DNA of 64,000 nt from Arachnopeziza araneosa (Eukaryota > Ascomycota > Leotiomycetes > Helotiales > Arachnopezizaceae), in the NCBI GenBank assembly GCA_003988855.1, contig QYAI01000138.1, positions 1-64,000 on the forward strand, in the 5' to 3' direction. The notes beneath the pieces are model-generated. The model was not told the origin of the DNA and did not search any database. It worked only from the letters and a program-made list of their open reading frames with translations. Positions 56,144 to 64,000 of the stretch are shown piece by piece; position 1 is the stretch's first letter; each line of letters opens with the position of its first letter. The position numbers were made by a program, and so were the translations under genes.

Positions 56144-57330
56144 AAAATGCCACCTTGGCGTCGCATCGCGGAAGCAAGCATTGTAATGCAAAGAGCATTC
56201 ACGAAATCGCCCCTACAAGACATGAGAGCACTTCAAAAGGAGCTCAACAAAAGCACATTGGTTGCCAAGAATGCTTTGCTCTATACTAGTCCAACAAATG
56301 ACAATCTAAGCCCTAATTAGACGACCTTAACCCGGAGGTGTCATCATCTCCTCTACAAAGACAATCTCAACTCTGCAACACGCATTGAAACCGTACACCT
56401 GTATCTCTAGCACGTTTGCGAGCATGCAAATGCGATCAACAACGTAGATAATTTCGGTGATGTACCAATCTGCTCCAAAAAAGCATGTGATCTTTTCTCC
56501 GGCTACACGAGGCAACATACGACTGGGAGATCAACCTCGAATACTTTTGATCAGCTCGAACTTCACGGATTCGGCCTCGGAGGCGACGAAATTCTCGGTG
56601 TGTGTCACCTATTTATCATAGATAGCAACCGGGCTGGTACAGGACATACGAGTCTTATTGTCATTTCTCCACTAAATCGGACGGTGGACTTCCTGGGTAG
56701 CAAATTCAATGAGATGACAAGAAGATGGGCCTGGTATTCAATCTGCTTGCCGAACTTTTAAGGGTTCATTTCCTTCCATACGAATGGCGTGTCCGCCAAG
56801 GCCACTCGCCAATTCAAAACCACTCAATGATTTTGGAATATCATGTCATTGAAATACCATGCTGGTTGCCTTTGGATTTGATGTGATTTACAACCCTGGC
56901 AATATGAATACTAGGCGACTAGTTGTTGCCAATGAAATGCTGAAAGGACCAGGAACTCTTTTTCATCAACCTGGATTTCCAGCAGGCGAAGAGCGGTTTT
57001 ACTGCTCTTTAACTGATTATTAGGTTCTGAGTAGAGACAATTATCCAAATGATATCTCAAGGGGGTTTGTGCCATTAAACCAAGCAATACTGGATGGGCT
57101 GGCCATGGAAGTAAGACGAAAGAGAGGTGCATATACAGATTTCGTGATGCTAAATTAGGTGGAAAACTACTTAGCAGGGCATGGCAGAAGATTGCACTGG
57201 CTTCAAACGGGGAGACTGCGAATTACAATGGCTCGGAGGAACTCATTGACTGGGCTGAGGCACGTGACGAAAACCACAGAAGACGAGCACAACCTCAGTT
57301 TAGAAGACAAGGAACGAAATGAGTAATGAT
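56144..57330 (+). pseudogene. Decayed Ulp1-like (C48) cysteine protease
   Basis: Remnant of a Ulp1/C48-family protease-like gene, as found in expanded fungal families often linked to transposons. Protein-like fragments appear in all three plus frames: MPPWRRIAEASIVMQRAF (56147), FGLGGDEILGVCHLFIIDSN then GHTSLIVISPLNRTVDFLGS (about 56570-56710), YEWRVRQGHSPIQN (about 56780-56820), NDFGISCH followed by a stop and NTMLVAFGFDVIYNPGN (56826-56910), and FVPLNQAILDGLAMEVRRKRG. The catalytic His context is visible, but where family members have an Asp-Cys-Gly motif this copy reads Asp-Phe-Gly (Phe codon 56832-56834), and a TGA follows at 56850. At least two frameshifts separate the fragments, so it is not functional. 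Family assignment is from motif recall, hence moderate confidence. Confidence 0.6.
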
Positions 57331-57463
57331 AGGAAATCAAGAGTCCAACAGCAACTCTACGCAAGGAATAGTAAAACAAAAGCGACAGTCAAACCTTGAG
57401 GGGCATGGATGAAAACTTCCTTCCTGTGTTTACTTCTATCAATCGTCTCAAATGGTGCTTCTT

Positions 57464-59195
57464 CTATGTGCCATTGGAAGTTCGCGCCTTTTCCTCTTCT
57501 GCGGCCTCTGTCCTGCATCTGTGACACAAACACCAACCACCTAAGCTCCCCTTGGCCCACTCCCTACGATCCTGAACACTCAAGTCGATATCGCAATAGT
57601 GATTCAGAATCTCTTCCCCTTTATTTATGCCTCCTTGGAATCCACCAATTCTCTTTTCTCGGCACCAGAGTTTCATGCGACTGCCCCATTCCCACTGCAC
57701 ATTTGGATCACAATCATGGTTCGCTAGACACCACAACGGATGAACAGCAGCTACTTCTGGGTGTCCATTCCTTGGGTTTACTCGTCCAGAGGCTGTTCCT
57801 CGAAATTTGCTATAGAGTGTATTGAATATCCAGAGATCATAGTTCTTGATGGAAGCAAATATGTCAATTTCCATCTTCTCGAGGACATGAAGAGGCCCGG
57901 TGATGTTGTGGTGGAATGAAAATGGTAGAGTCCAAACTGGGGGCGGACCAGCGTTGACAGACAGTAAAACAGAATTCTCAGCGGTTGGAAGGAAGTCACC
58001 CCATATATACTTGACCTGCTGGAGATCTAATGGATGGATTTTCTGGGTGACGGCCATAGCAAGAGCACGGGCAAGAAGGAGGAGGTAGAGCGCAGACGGT
58101 TTCTCTCCAGGATCCGTCTCCCTGGCAATTGCGTCAACGTCCTTATCACAGACTGCTGGGTGATATTCCTGCTGCGCTCTCATCAGACATTCCTCACTAC
58201 AAAACATGTCCTCGCAATCCGGGCAACCGACAACTCTGCTGTCGGTGGTCAACAGAGGCAGCTCTGTGCTGCAAGCGTCACATAGTGATTCTTTCAAGTG
58301 ATTATTGGCAGCCAAGAGAGAAAACTCGTCCAACACAGTTTCACCTGGTTGGATTTCATTCTTAGCAAACAAACCTAGTTGCTTGTTTGAGGGAATTTCC
58401 GCGGATCCCTCCATGCTGCTCGCAGCCGACTTCAAGAGAGTAGGAAGCTCGGTAACTTTAACCTCACAATTTGACGAGGTTTTTGCCAGCTCGGCATTCA
58501 GAGAATCCAGCGATTCCTGGGAAAATCTGTTTGGCTCATGGTAGTTCCACCTATTAAAACACTTAAAATGTTGTCCTTAGAATAACTCCCGCTTTTACCT
58601 ACGGGTACACTTCTCGTCGGACCAACCCTTGATCAGGCAGATCCTTGACATCCACCGCATCAACTTTCAGTCTCCCTTTGGCGATCTTCTCGATATATTC
58701 TTGGGCCTGGAGAAGATCTTCGTCCTCAGGCTCCGCGGTTAAGCCTCGGGCGCAGAATTCGAAAGCGCTTCTCAAGCAGCCGCAAAGCAAGAGACTGATG
58801 GCGAGATTGCGATAGCACCTAATAGACGCAGCTTGTGCGATTTTCAACACGTCGCCTCCGTCCAAGTTGAGGGCCTCCACGCCGCTGGTCAGATCGACTT
58901 GGTTGCGGCGTGTCGCATGCCTTTGTAGCACGGTAGGGAGTCCATCAATGGTACGCAATCTCAGTGATTCGAGGGCCAGATCATGGTACTCGAAGCCCTC
59001 ATTTGTACACTCGTCGCAGAGAAGGAGAGCTCTATAACTGTCACCCGCTGCGAGATCGGGATAGCCCAGGTCGGAGTGCACGGAGCTTCTTTCCAGGTAC
59101 AAGATCAGGTCGTAGGGCTGCCGCGAAAGCTCCTCAGTTAGGTTCTGTCTTGTCTGCAGAAGTTGTAGCGTTTCTTCCTCTTGGTCGTTATCCAT
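57464..59195 (-). CDS. TPR / SET-MYND domain protein
   Basis: Probable lysine methyltransferase of the SMYD/SET5-like class, 559 residues. Exons are 58603-59195 and 57464-58550, joined over a 52-bp intron (GTAGGT...AATAG). Residues 1-180 form TPR-like helices (LILYLERSSVHSDLGYPDLA, then AAGDSYRALLLCDE; later CYRNLAISLLLCGCLRSAFE). SET begins near residue 245 (KQLGLFAKNEIQPGETVL). A MYND-type zinc cluster interrupts it (about 287-331: CDAC, CPDCEDMFCSEEC and a last Cys in HPAVC). SET core motifs follow: LANHDCDPNV (about 473-482) and GEEILNHYCD (about 508-517). The Cys-rich post-SET is WCLCHRC. The start MDNDQEEETLQLL is preferred over a longer in-frame ATG at 59378 because it begins directly at the conserved helical domain. 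The substrate is unknown. Confidence 0.85.
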
Positions 59196-60426
59196 GGTAG
59201 ATCTGACATAGTAAAAGTTGGAAAAGAGGCTTTCCAGAAAGGACGTTTTATTTATTTTGTGGACCTCGTCTTGTCGTTTTGCAAGCTTTTTTGGCCTGTT
59301 CTCTGGCCGGAGCAAATGCCCCGGCTCTGTCTGCAGGTCGTCCAGCAGTGATTTTAGTGGCATTGCCTCCTTCATCAATGCTGACGGTTTCCGGGGTCCA
59401 AATGCTCCAGGTTGAAGGAATAGAGAAGGGAATTATGGGGTGTTGTTTTCCCAAGGGACGTCTGGAAGCTTTGTTTTCGTGCTTCTCCGTTGCCGTTTAG
59501 GGTCATTCGGCGTCGAACAAGACCGCTACTTGAAGTCTCTGTTGTGCGTTGGTCAATTCGTCCCTTTCTGTAGAGGCAGGGCTTCAACCCTAACGGATTG
59601 ACCAAGGCTAGTGATTCGCTGCTCTACGTGATCAAAGCAGCCCTAGGAACAGGAATGTAATGCCCAGGTCTGCCCGCGGCTTTCGCATGTTGAGTACTCT
59701 CTTGAAGCCCAACTAAGGTAGTAGTAGTCTAGTTGTCTAACTAGAGAGAACTTCACTACCTCATCTCGCTGGCCTCGCTCGACTGTGGCGCCTGCATGGA
59801 ATGGACATGGCGGTCTAGCTCATGATGTTGGAGTCTCCGAAAGGCTTGTTTAAGGACAGTAGTAGTTGCTGCTGCATGCATACAAGAAGATGCAGTCCAC
59901 GGTACCATGGTACTTCTCCGCTGGCTGGGCCGTCTCAGCCTTGCAGGAGATGCGGATATAGTGATGGAAAACATTGGCCGGTTATTTTCCAAGGCCACTG
60001 TTTCCACAGCCCCTGCCCAGGTTAGAGCAATTGTACACCCATCTTCTGATATTTGACTCTCTTGATTCTCACAGAGCAAGGGCCGGACGTCAAGGCTGCA
60101 GATACTTATCAGAAGAGAAGTAGCGTCATTGTCCTCCTGCCTCATCTCGGCAGCAATCGCAGACGCATCAGTCCACAATTCTTCTTCACTCTTCCACCCG
60201 TTGTGGCCATCATCTGCCATCATCCCTCTTCCCACATCTCCCGTTTACTCACATTGATCTTCGCCTTACCCCGACCCAGCGAAGATAAAAAGCGCATGAA
60301 CTGCGCTCGGCCACTTTTGCCCGACAAAAAGATCGCGACAAAAAAAAAGAAAGCTGATCCCGTTTTCCATAGTGGGACCCCCACCATCATCTCGAACTCA
60401 ACTCAGACGTCTACCACCCCGTGAAC
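59196..60426. promoter_or_regulatory. Divergent promoter, SET protein / phosphogluconolactonase
   Basis: A 1.2-kb spacer between head-to-head genes. Open frames on both strands (for example minus 59756-60235, 159 codons) show no recognisable protein. The last 150 bases before 60427 are purine/poly-A rich, then CA-rich (CAACTCAACTCAGACG), typical of a fungal 5' leader. Confidence 0.4.
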
Positions 60427-61209
60427 ATGGCAAGGCAACCAAATCTCTTTGCCTTTCCTACCGTTGATTCCCTCGCGGCCACTCTCAGAACCTACATCAT
60501 TCAATGTCAAACGGCGGGCATCCAGCGCCACGACTCCTTCAAAGTCGCCGTTTCCGGCGGATCCCTCCCCAAGACCCTAGCCAAAGCATTGCTTGCAAAA
60601 CCCAGCGCGGCAGAAGATAAGATCAAGTTTGACAAATGGGAAATCTTCTTCGCTGATGAACGAGCTGTTCCTCTCGACCACGAAGACTCCAATTACGCTC
60701 TCCTCAAGTCTGAACTCCTTGATAAGATCCCAGCGGAACTGGGCAAGCCAATCGTGCACCCGATTGATGTTGCGCATTTGGACGATGTCCAGGAACTCGC
60801 AGATCAATATGAGCAGCTGCTCGTGAGGAGTTTTGCCTCAAGAGATAGTGTCAAGCTGCCTATCTTTGACCTGTTGCTCCTGGGATGCGGACCAGACGGA
60901 CATACCTGTAGCCTCTTCCCTGGACATGCACTCTTGAGAGAGACGGATGCATGGGTTGCACCGATTGAGGACTCGCCTAAACCACCGCCAAAGCGGATTA
61001 CTCTTAGCTTGCCAGTGGTCACTCATGGTGTGAGGATTGCCTTTGTGGCTACGGGAGCTGGCAAGAAAGAGATCATGAAGGAGATTTTCGAGGAGGGCCA
61101 TGGACTACCTTGTGCATTAGTTAACGAGGGTGCAGGCGAGAGATGCAGCTGGTTCACAGATACTGCTGCCGTAGAGGGAGTGAGCTTTCCTCGGAGGGGT
61201 AGCTTGTAA
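60427..61209 (+). CDS. SOL3: 6-phosphogluconolactonase
   Basis: Second enzyme of the oxidative pentose-phosphate pathway; hydrolyses 6-phosphogluconolactone to 6-phosphogluconate in the cytosol. 260 residues, intronless, normal length. Family motifs are present: VAVSGGSLPKTLA (about 40-52), WEIFFADERAVPLDHEDSNY (about 74-93), and LLLLGCGPDGHTCSLFPGH (about 153-171), which carries the catalytic-site GxGxDGH signature. Later RITLSLPVV and ALVNEGAGERCSWFTD match the yeast Sol proteins. The ATG at 60427 is used; an in-frame GTG two codons upstream is not a plausible eukaryotic start. The gene converges on the Cys-finger protein gene. Confidence 0.94.
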   Translation: MARQPNLFAFPTVDSLAATLRTYIIQCQTAGIQRHDSFKVAVSGGSLPKTLAKALLAKPSAAEDKIKFDKWEIFFADERAVPLDHEDSNYALLKSELLDKIPAELGKPIVHPIDVAHLDDVQELADQYEQLLVRSFASRDSVKLPIFDLLLLGCGPDGHTCSLFPGHALLRETDAWVAPIEDSPKPPPKRITLSLPVVTHGVRIAFVATGAGKKEIMKEIFEEGHGLPCALVNEGAGERCSWFTDTAAVEGVSFPRRGSL

Positions 61210-61673
61210 TTTTTGCATTTAGCTTTGGGGGCTGGTAATCTTTGGGACATGGCTGTTGCTACGACGCTATTTCTTTGGAGTTCACAGTGAAGGGGTCTTC
61301 TAAAAAGGGAGCATTCGTTTAAGCGCCATAGCAAGTAGTGATCGGGATGGATAGACTTTCCAATATTGACATAGGCTTAGAAATTTACGTATCATGCACA
61401 TCGTAATTAATATCCAATTTCTGCTTCCAAGAATATTGAAATAGGTTAGCTTGCGAGTGGGTAAGGAGATCATTATTTAACAAGGGAGAAGTCCTCTTCT
61501 TACATAGCACGTGGATGAGATGTCAATATTCACATTTCTACCATGTTCTCGTAGCCCGATTTGGATACAGCAATGGTCAAAACCATATTTACAAAACTAC
61601 CGTCTAATCCCGTTCCCTCATGTGGTGACACAAGATCCACGTTTCGTAAACCCAAACGCCATTCTATTCTGGT
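61210..61673. other. Convergent 3' region, 464 bp
   Basis: Between the stops of phosphogluconolactonase (plus) and the Cys-finger protein (minus). It holds both 3' ends; no gene seen. Confidence 0.4.
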
Positions 61674-63050
61674 CTATTTTCCCACCCGCTCCAGGCATTC
61701 CTTCAGATCTTTTCCCGGTATTGAGGACAAAACCTGCATGCAAGACCTGCACGCACTCAGACAACACCATGTGCACCTCCATCTCGTCTCAGTGTCGTGT
61801 GTTTGGCAAATCATACATCCTACCGGACAGGGTGTGTTCTTCGAGCTCCGCATATACTTGTGAAAATGATAGCACTCGAAATGGGTCAATTCCAAAGGCG
61901 GTGGGGCTGAAATAGCTCCGTCATCCATTGAGGAAGGGAATACAGGGAAGTCGGTAGCAAGAGAAGGTGTTCGTCTGTGTGGTGACTGATGAGTAGTCAA
62001 GTATGTGGCTGCAGAGTTGGGCTTATGTGGTCGCGGGGAATGCATCACAGTCGCATCGGACGTGATGGTGAGGGTCTCGCTGGGTTGGCGGGAGTGTGGA
62101 GAGACAAGATTGGGCCTGGTTGTTGATTCAGACGTCTGGGAGGCCTCCGAGGATTTAGACGCTGCTGCTGACGATGTTGCTCGGGACTCCGATTTCCGTG
62201 GTAGGCCAGGAGGACTGTCATTGCTCCGAGTGAATGGAGATAGTGGAGACACATCGTCTGGCGGTCGAGGTTGTCCTTTGTCTGTATTGAGAGACTCTGG
62301 GATCTCAAGCCGCTGCAAGGACGGGTATGGCTTCGCCGGAGCTTCATCTTGAACAGACCCAAAGGATGAGTCTTCCAAGCCCTTGATCTTTAACTTCGCG
62401 AGCCGGTTGCCCATCAAGTCTGGTTGTGGAGGAGCAGGACGGACAGGCACTGGTTTTCTACCTCGCAAGCTTCGAGGCAGTGTGGGACGGCGAGGAGCTG
62501 CTGGTAGCTCTTTCCCTCTTGGTGGGCTGGCCGTAGATCCGTTGCTCTTGTCTAGCTTCAACTCTGGAACGGTGAAGCTCCTGACGCCTTTTTGTGACCG
62601 CCGCTGCCACAGCTCTGTTTGTGGAGAAGAGTTGAAGTTGGAGACTGGGCTCGACAATGTGTTGATTGGGCTTTCCAGTATGTTCCCCTTCTGTGTTTCT
62701 CTGTCATGCTTCGGGGGTGGAGTTGGTGCAGGTTCTGACTCAAAGCCGCTCAGTGAATCGTGTTCGTGGTTGCTACTACTATCTGACAAACTCTGTGATA
62801 GTCCCGGGATCTCAGAGTAGTCTGAGGTAGAAGACAACGACGACGCTCTTGATTGCTTCACTGCTGCCACAGGCCGACGCGGCATCGTCGTCGACACGGG
62901 CATTCTGTCTTGCGGTAGAGGAGGCAATGGCGAGTCCAAGAGCAACGCGGCCGCTGTGTGAGGTTTTTGCGGTACTGCTTCCTCCTCCTGCGCGTAAAAC
63001 ACCTCAGAGCCTGATCTCCCTCTCGGGTTACTGTGAAGTGCCGCCAACAT
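61674..63050 (-). CDS. Pro/Ser-rich protein with C-terminal Cys finger
   Basis: 458-residue protein, intronless, not assigned to a named family. About 390 residues are disordered and rich in Ser, Pro and Arg, with several proline motifs (PLPPLPQDRMP, APTPPPKHDRE, KPVPVRPAPPQPDL) that could bind SH3 or WW domains. A compact Cys/His cluster closes the protein (about 393-440): HFECYHFHKYMRSSKNTPC, then CMICQTHDTETRWRCTWCCL and SACRSC, followed by a conserved-looking helix LKECLERVGK. The pairing suggests two zinc ions in a B-box- or RING-like finger. The start is the ATG at 63050 (MLAALHSNPRGRSG); the frame is open upstream but only from a GTG. Function unknown; scaffold or signalling role is a guess. 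Confidence 0.75.
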   Translation of the reverse strand: MLAALHSNPRGRSGSEVFYAQEEEAVPQKPHTAAALLLDSPLPPLPQDRMPVSTTMPRRPVAAVKQSRASSLSSTSDYSEIPGLSQSLSDSSSNHEHDSLSGFESEPAPTPPPKHDRETQKGNILESPINTLSSPVSNFNSSPQTELWQRRSQKGVRSFTVPELKLDKSNGSTASPPRGKELPAAPRRPTLPRSLRGRKPVPVRPAPPQPDLMGNRLAKLKIKGLEDSSFGSVQDEAPAKPYPSLQRLEIPESLNTDKGQPRPPDDVSPLSPFTRSNDSPPGLPRKSESRATSSAAASKSSEASQTSESTTRPNLVSPHSRQPSETLTITSDATVMHSPRPHKPNSAATYLTTHQSPHRRTPSLATDFPVFPSSMDDGAISAPPPLELTHFECYHFHKYMRSSKNTPCPVGCMICQTHDTETRWRCTWCCLSACRSCMQVLSSIPGKDLKECLERVGK

Positions 63051-63766
63051 TTTATTTCCCAGTCTTCTCACTCAACCAACAGCAACAATACTCCAGGTCA
63101 TGAAAGAGGTTAAGGCGCCGACACAGAACAGCTGCGATGCACGCGCATGGTGGTCATGGGCATTTGCATTTAAAGAGAGAGAAGAAAAAAGGGACCTGGA
63201 ACCTGGACCCCTAATCTAGCACTTCTCTCATCATGAAACCGCTGGGTTTCGTGGCATCGAATCACGCTTGAGGTCGTCGGAGCCGATTCATCACCAGAAA
63301 TTTTCGGGATTCATGCTAATAAATTGCGAGATCTCGTTGGGATCCCACGGCCGATACTTACCAGCTGACTTCCTGTCGCAAGCTTCAACGTAACTCCTAG
63401 GTGGTTCGAAACACAAGAAACCATAAACGTCGAACTTCCTTGGGGATGCATGGACTAGATGCGAAGGGCTGCCCCCTTTTTTTAATCGAGATACTGTAGA
63501 CCCCCTGGCTCGCTGACGAAAGAGAAGGCTGAATAGCAATACCTTGGGCCCGCGATTTATAGGTCAAGGCATCATCTCTCTCTAGGTTAACCGGTGCATA
63601 AGAGGCGCAATGTAAATAATGAAGTTGGGTTGGGAATATGAGAATTGACGCGCCCAGGGACTGGTACTTGGGCGAAGTCCTATCCTTGTCCACTGTTTGC
63701 ACTGTTTGTTCCGTTTGTTTTGTTTCTGCCCACCACGAAAGCCAACAACTATAGAAACGCTTCAAC
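63051..63766. promoter_or_regulatory. Divergent promoter, 716 bp
   Basis: Separates the head-to-head Cys-finger gene and the partial gene at the right edge. Minus-strand frames in it (63291-63539, 63397-63798) look non-coding. No distinctive motif noted. Confidence 0.35.
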
Positions 63767-64000
63767 ATGTCCACCATACCCTCGAGAACGCGGTCCATCC
63801 GGAAGGCAGCAGAGTCAGGGGCTTCAGGAAATGAAGCCTCTCAGCTAGAAAGGAGCAGTCGATCCCCAAGTCGCCTCCCAGTCAAACCCAGCACGAGAAA
63901 CACATCTGTCATTTCGAGGCCGCCAAGCGCGACGGGAAGCCTGGGAAATATCTCCATGAGACCCCCTCCCTCCCGAGCAAATACCAGCGTCAAATCTACC
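63767..64000 (+). CDS. 5' end of a basic Ser/Pro-rich protein, truncated by window
   Basis: Open frame of 78 codons from ATG 63767 to the window edge with no stop. It starts MSTIPSRTRSIRKAAESGAS and continues as Ser/Arg/Pro-rich, disordered, basic sequence (RLPVKPSTRNTSVISRPPSA). Such heads occur on kinesin-14 and other microtubule-associated fungal proteins, but nothing here identifies it. The start is preceded by a CAAC context (CAACATG), normal for fungi. The rest lies outside the window. Confidence 0.6.
   Translation, partial: MSTIPSRTRSIRKAAESGASGNEASQLERSSRSPSRLPVKPSTRNTSVISRPPSATGSLGNISMRPPPSRANTSVKST

Noticed and set aside
59756..60235. 159-codon minus-strand ORF in the SET/phosphogluconolactonase spacer
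   Set aside because: No recognisable motif, overlaps the promoter of 6-phosphogluconolactonase and lacks supporting splice signals.
63401..63415. B-box-like GGTTCGAAAC
   Set aside because: No A-box or acceptor stem around it; not a tRNA.
1..64000. Search for a secondary-metabolite cluster, CRISPR array or prophage-like system
   Set aside because: No polyketide synthase, NRPS, terpene synthase, direct-repeat array or phage gene; the content is typical fungal housekeeping DNA.

Overview
The window is nuclear DNA of a filamentous ascomycete (Pezizomycotina, probably Leotiomycetes). The signs are dense single-copy eukaryotic genes on both strands, short introns (mostly 45-60 bp) with GTANGT donors and CTRAC-like branch points, and recognisable orthologues of fungal housekeeping proteins. 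I see no operons, CRISPR arrays, rRNA or tRNA genes. No prokaryote-style defence or mobile system is present.

Layout, left to right. 1-3000 is accessory-looking: an HNH-nuclease-family gene cut by the window edge, a small hypothetical gene that may carry a frameshift, and a GFA/CENP-V-fold gene, all on the minus strand. 3805-6090 is a CASP/COY1 golgin. A 2.7 kb non-coding stretch with microsatellites leads to a secreted DUF3455-type protein (8836-9771). After an unresolved minus-strand locus (10110-11429) come the kinetochore protein Mtw1/Mis12 (11759), a mitochondrial PPR protein (13030), a histidine acid phosphatase (15978) tail-to-tail with a TFC7-like histidine phosphatase (17986), Mss51 (19272), and the SF3b subunit Rse1 (21133). 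Then come a zinc-finger/LysM/UBA-like protein (25289), a Hos4-like ankyrin protein (26904), ALKBH6 (32195), a Dfg10-type polyprenol reductase (33034) and the GTPase Rbg1/DRG1 (34214).

35700-38638 holds no gene I can support and precedes a CENP-B-type DNA-binding protein (38639). A PXA-domain protein (41227) and a PAS kinase (44866) follow on the minus strand. A second 3.2 kb non-coding stretch precedes an F-box/LRR protein ending in a CaaX box (52029). 54700-57330 is poor in genes and contains a decayed Ulp1-like protease. The right end carries a TPR/SET/MYND protein (57464), 6-phosphogluconolactonase (60427), a proline/serine-rich Cys-finger protein (61674) and the 5' end of a basic Ser-rich protein that runs off the window (63767).

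Most neighbours are functionally unrelated housekeeping genes (splicing, COX1 translation, kinetochore, lipid and dolichol metabolism, translation GTPase, histone modification), as is usual for fungal chromosomes. Gene models were built by hand. For most multi-exon genes, coding lengths were checked to be divisible by three with the stated splice sites; the exceptions are stated.
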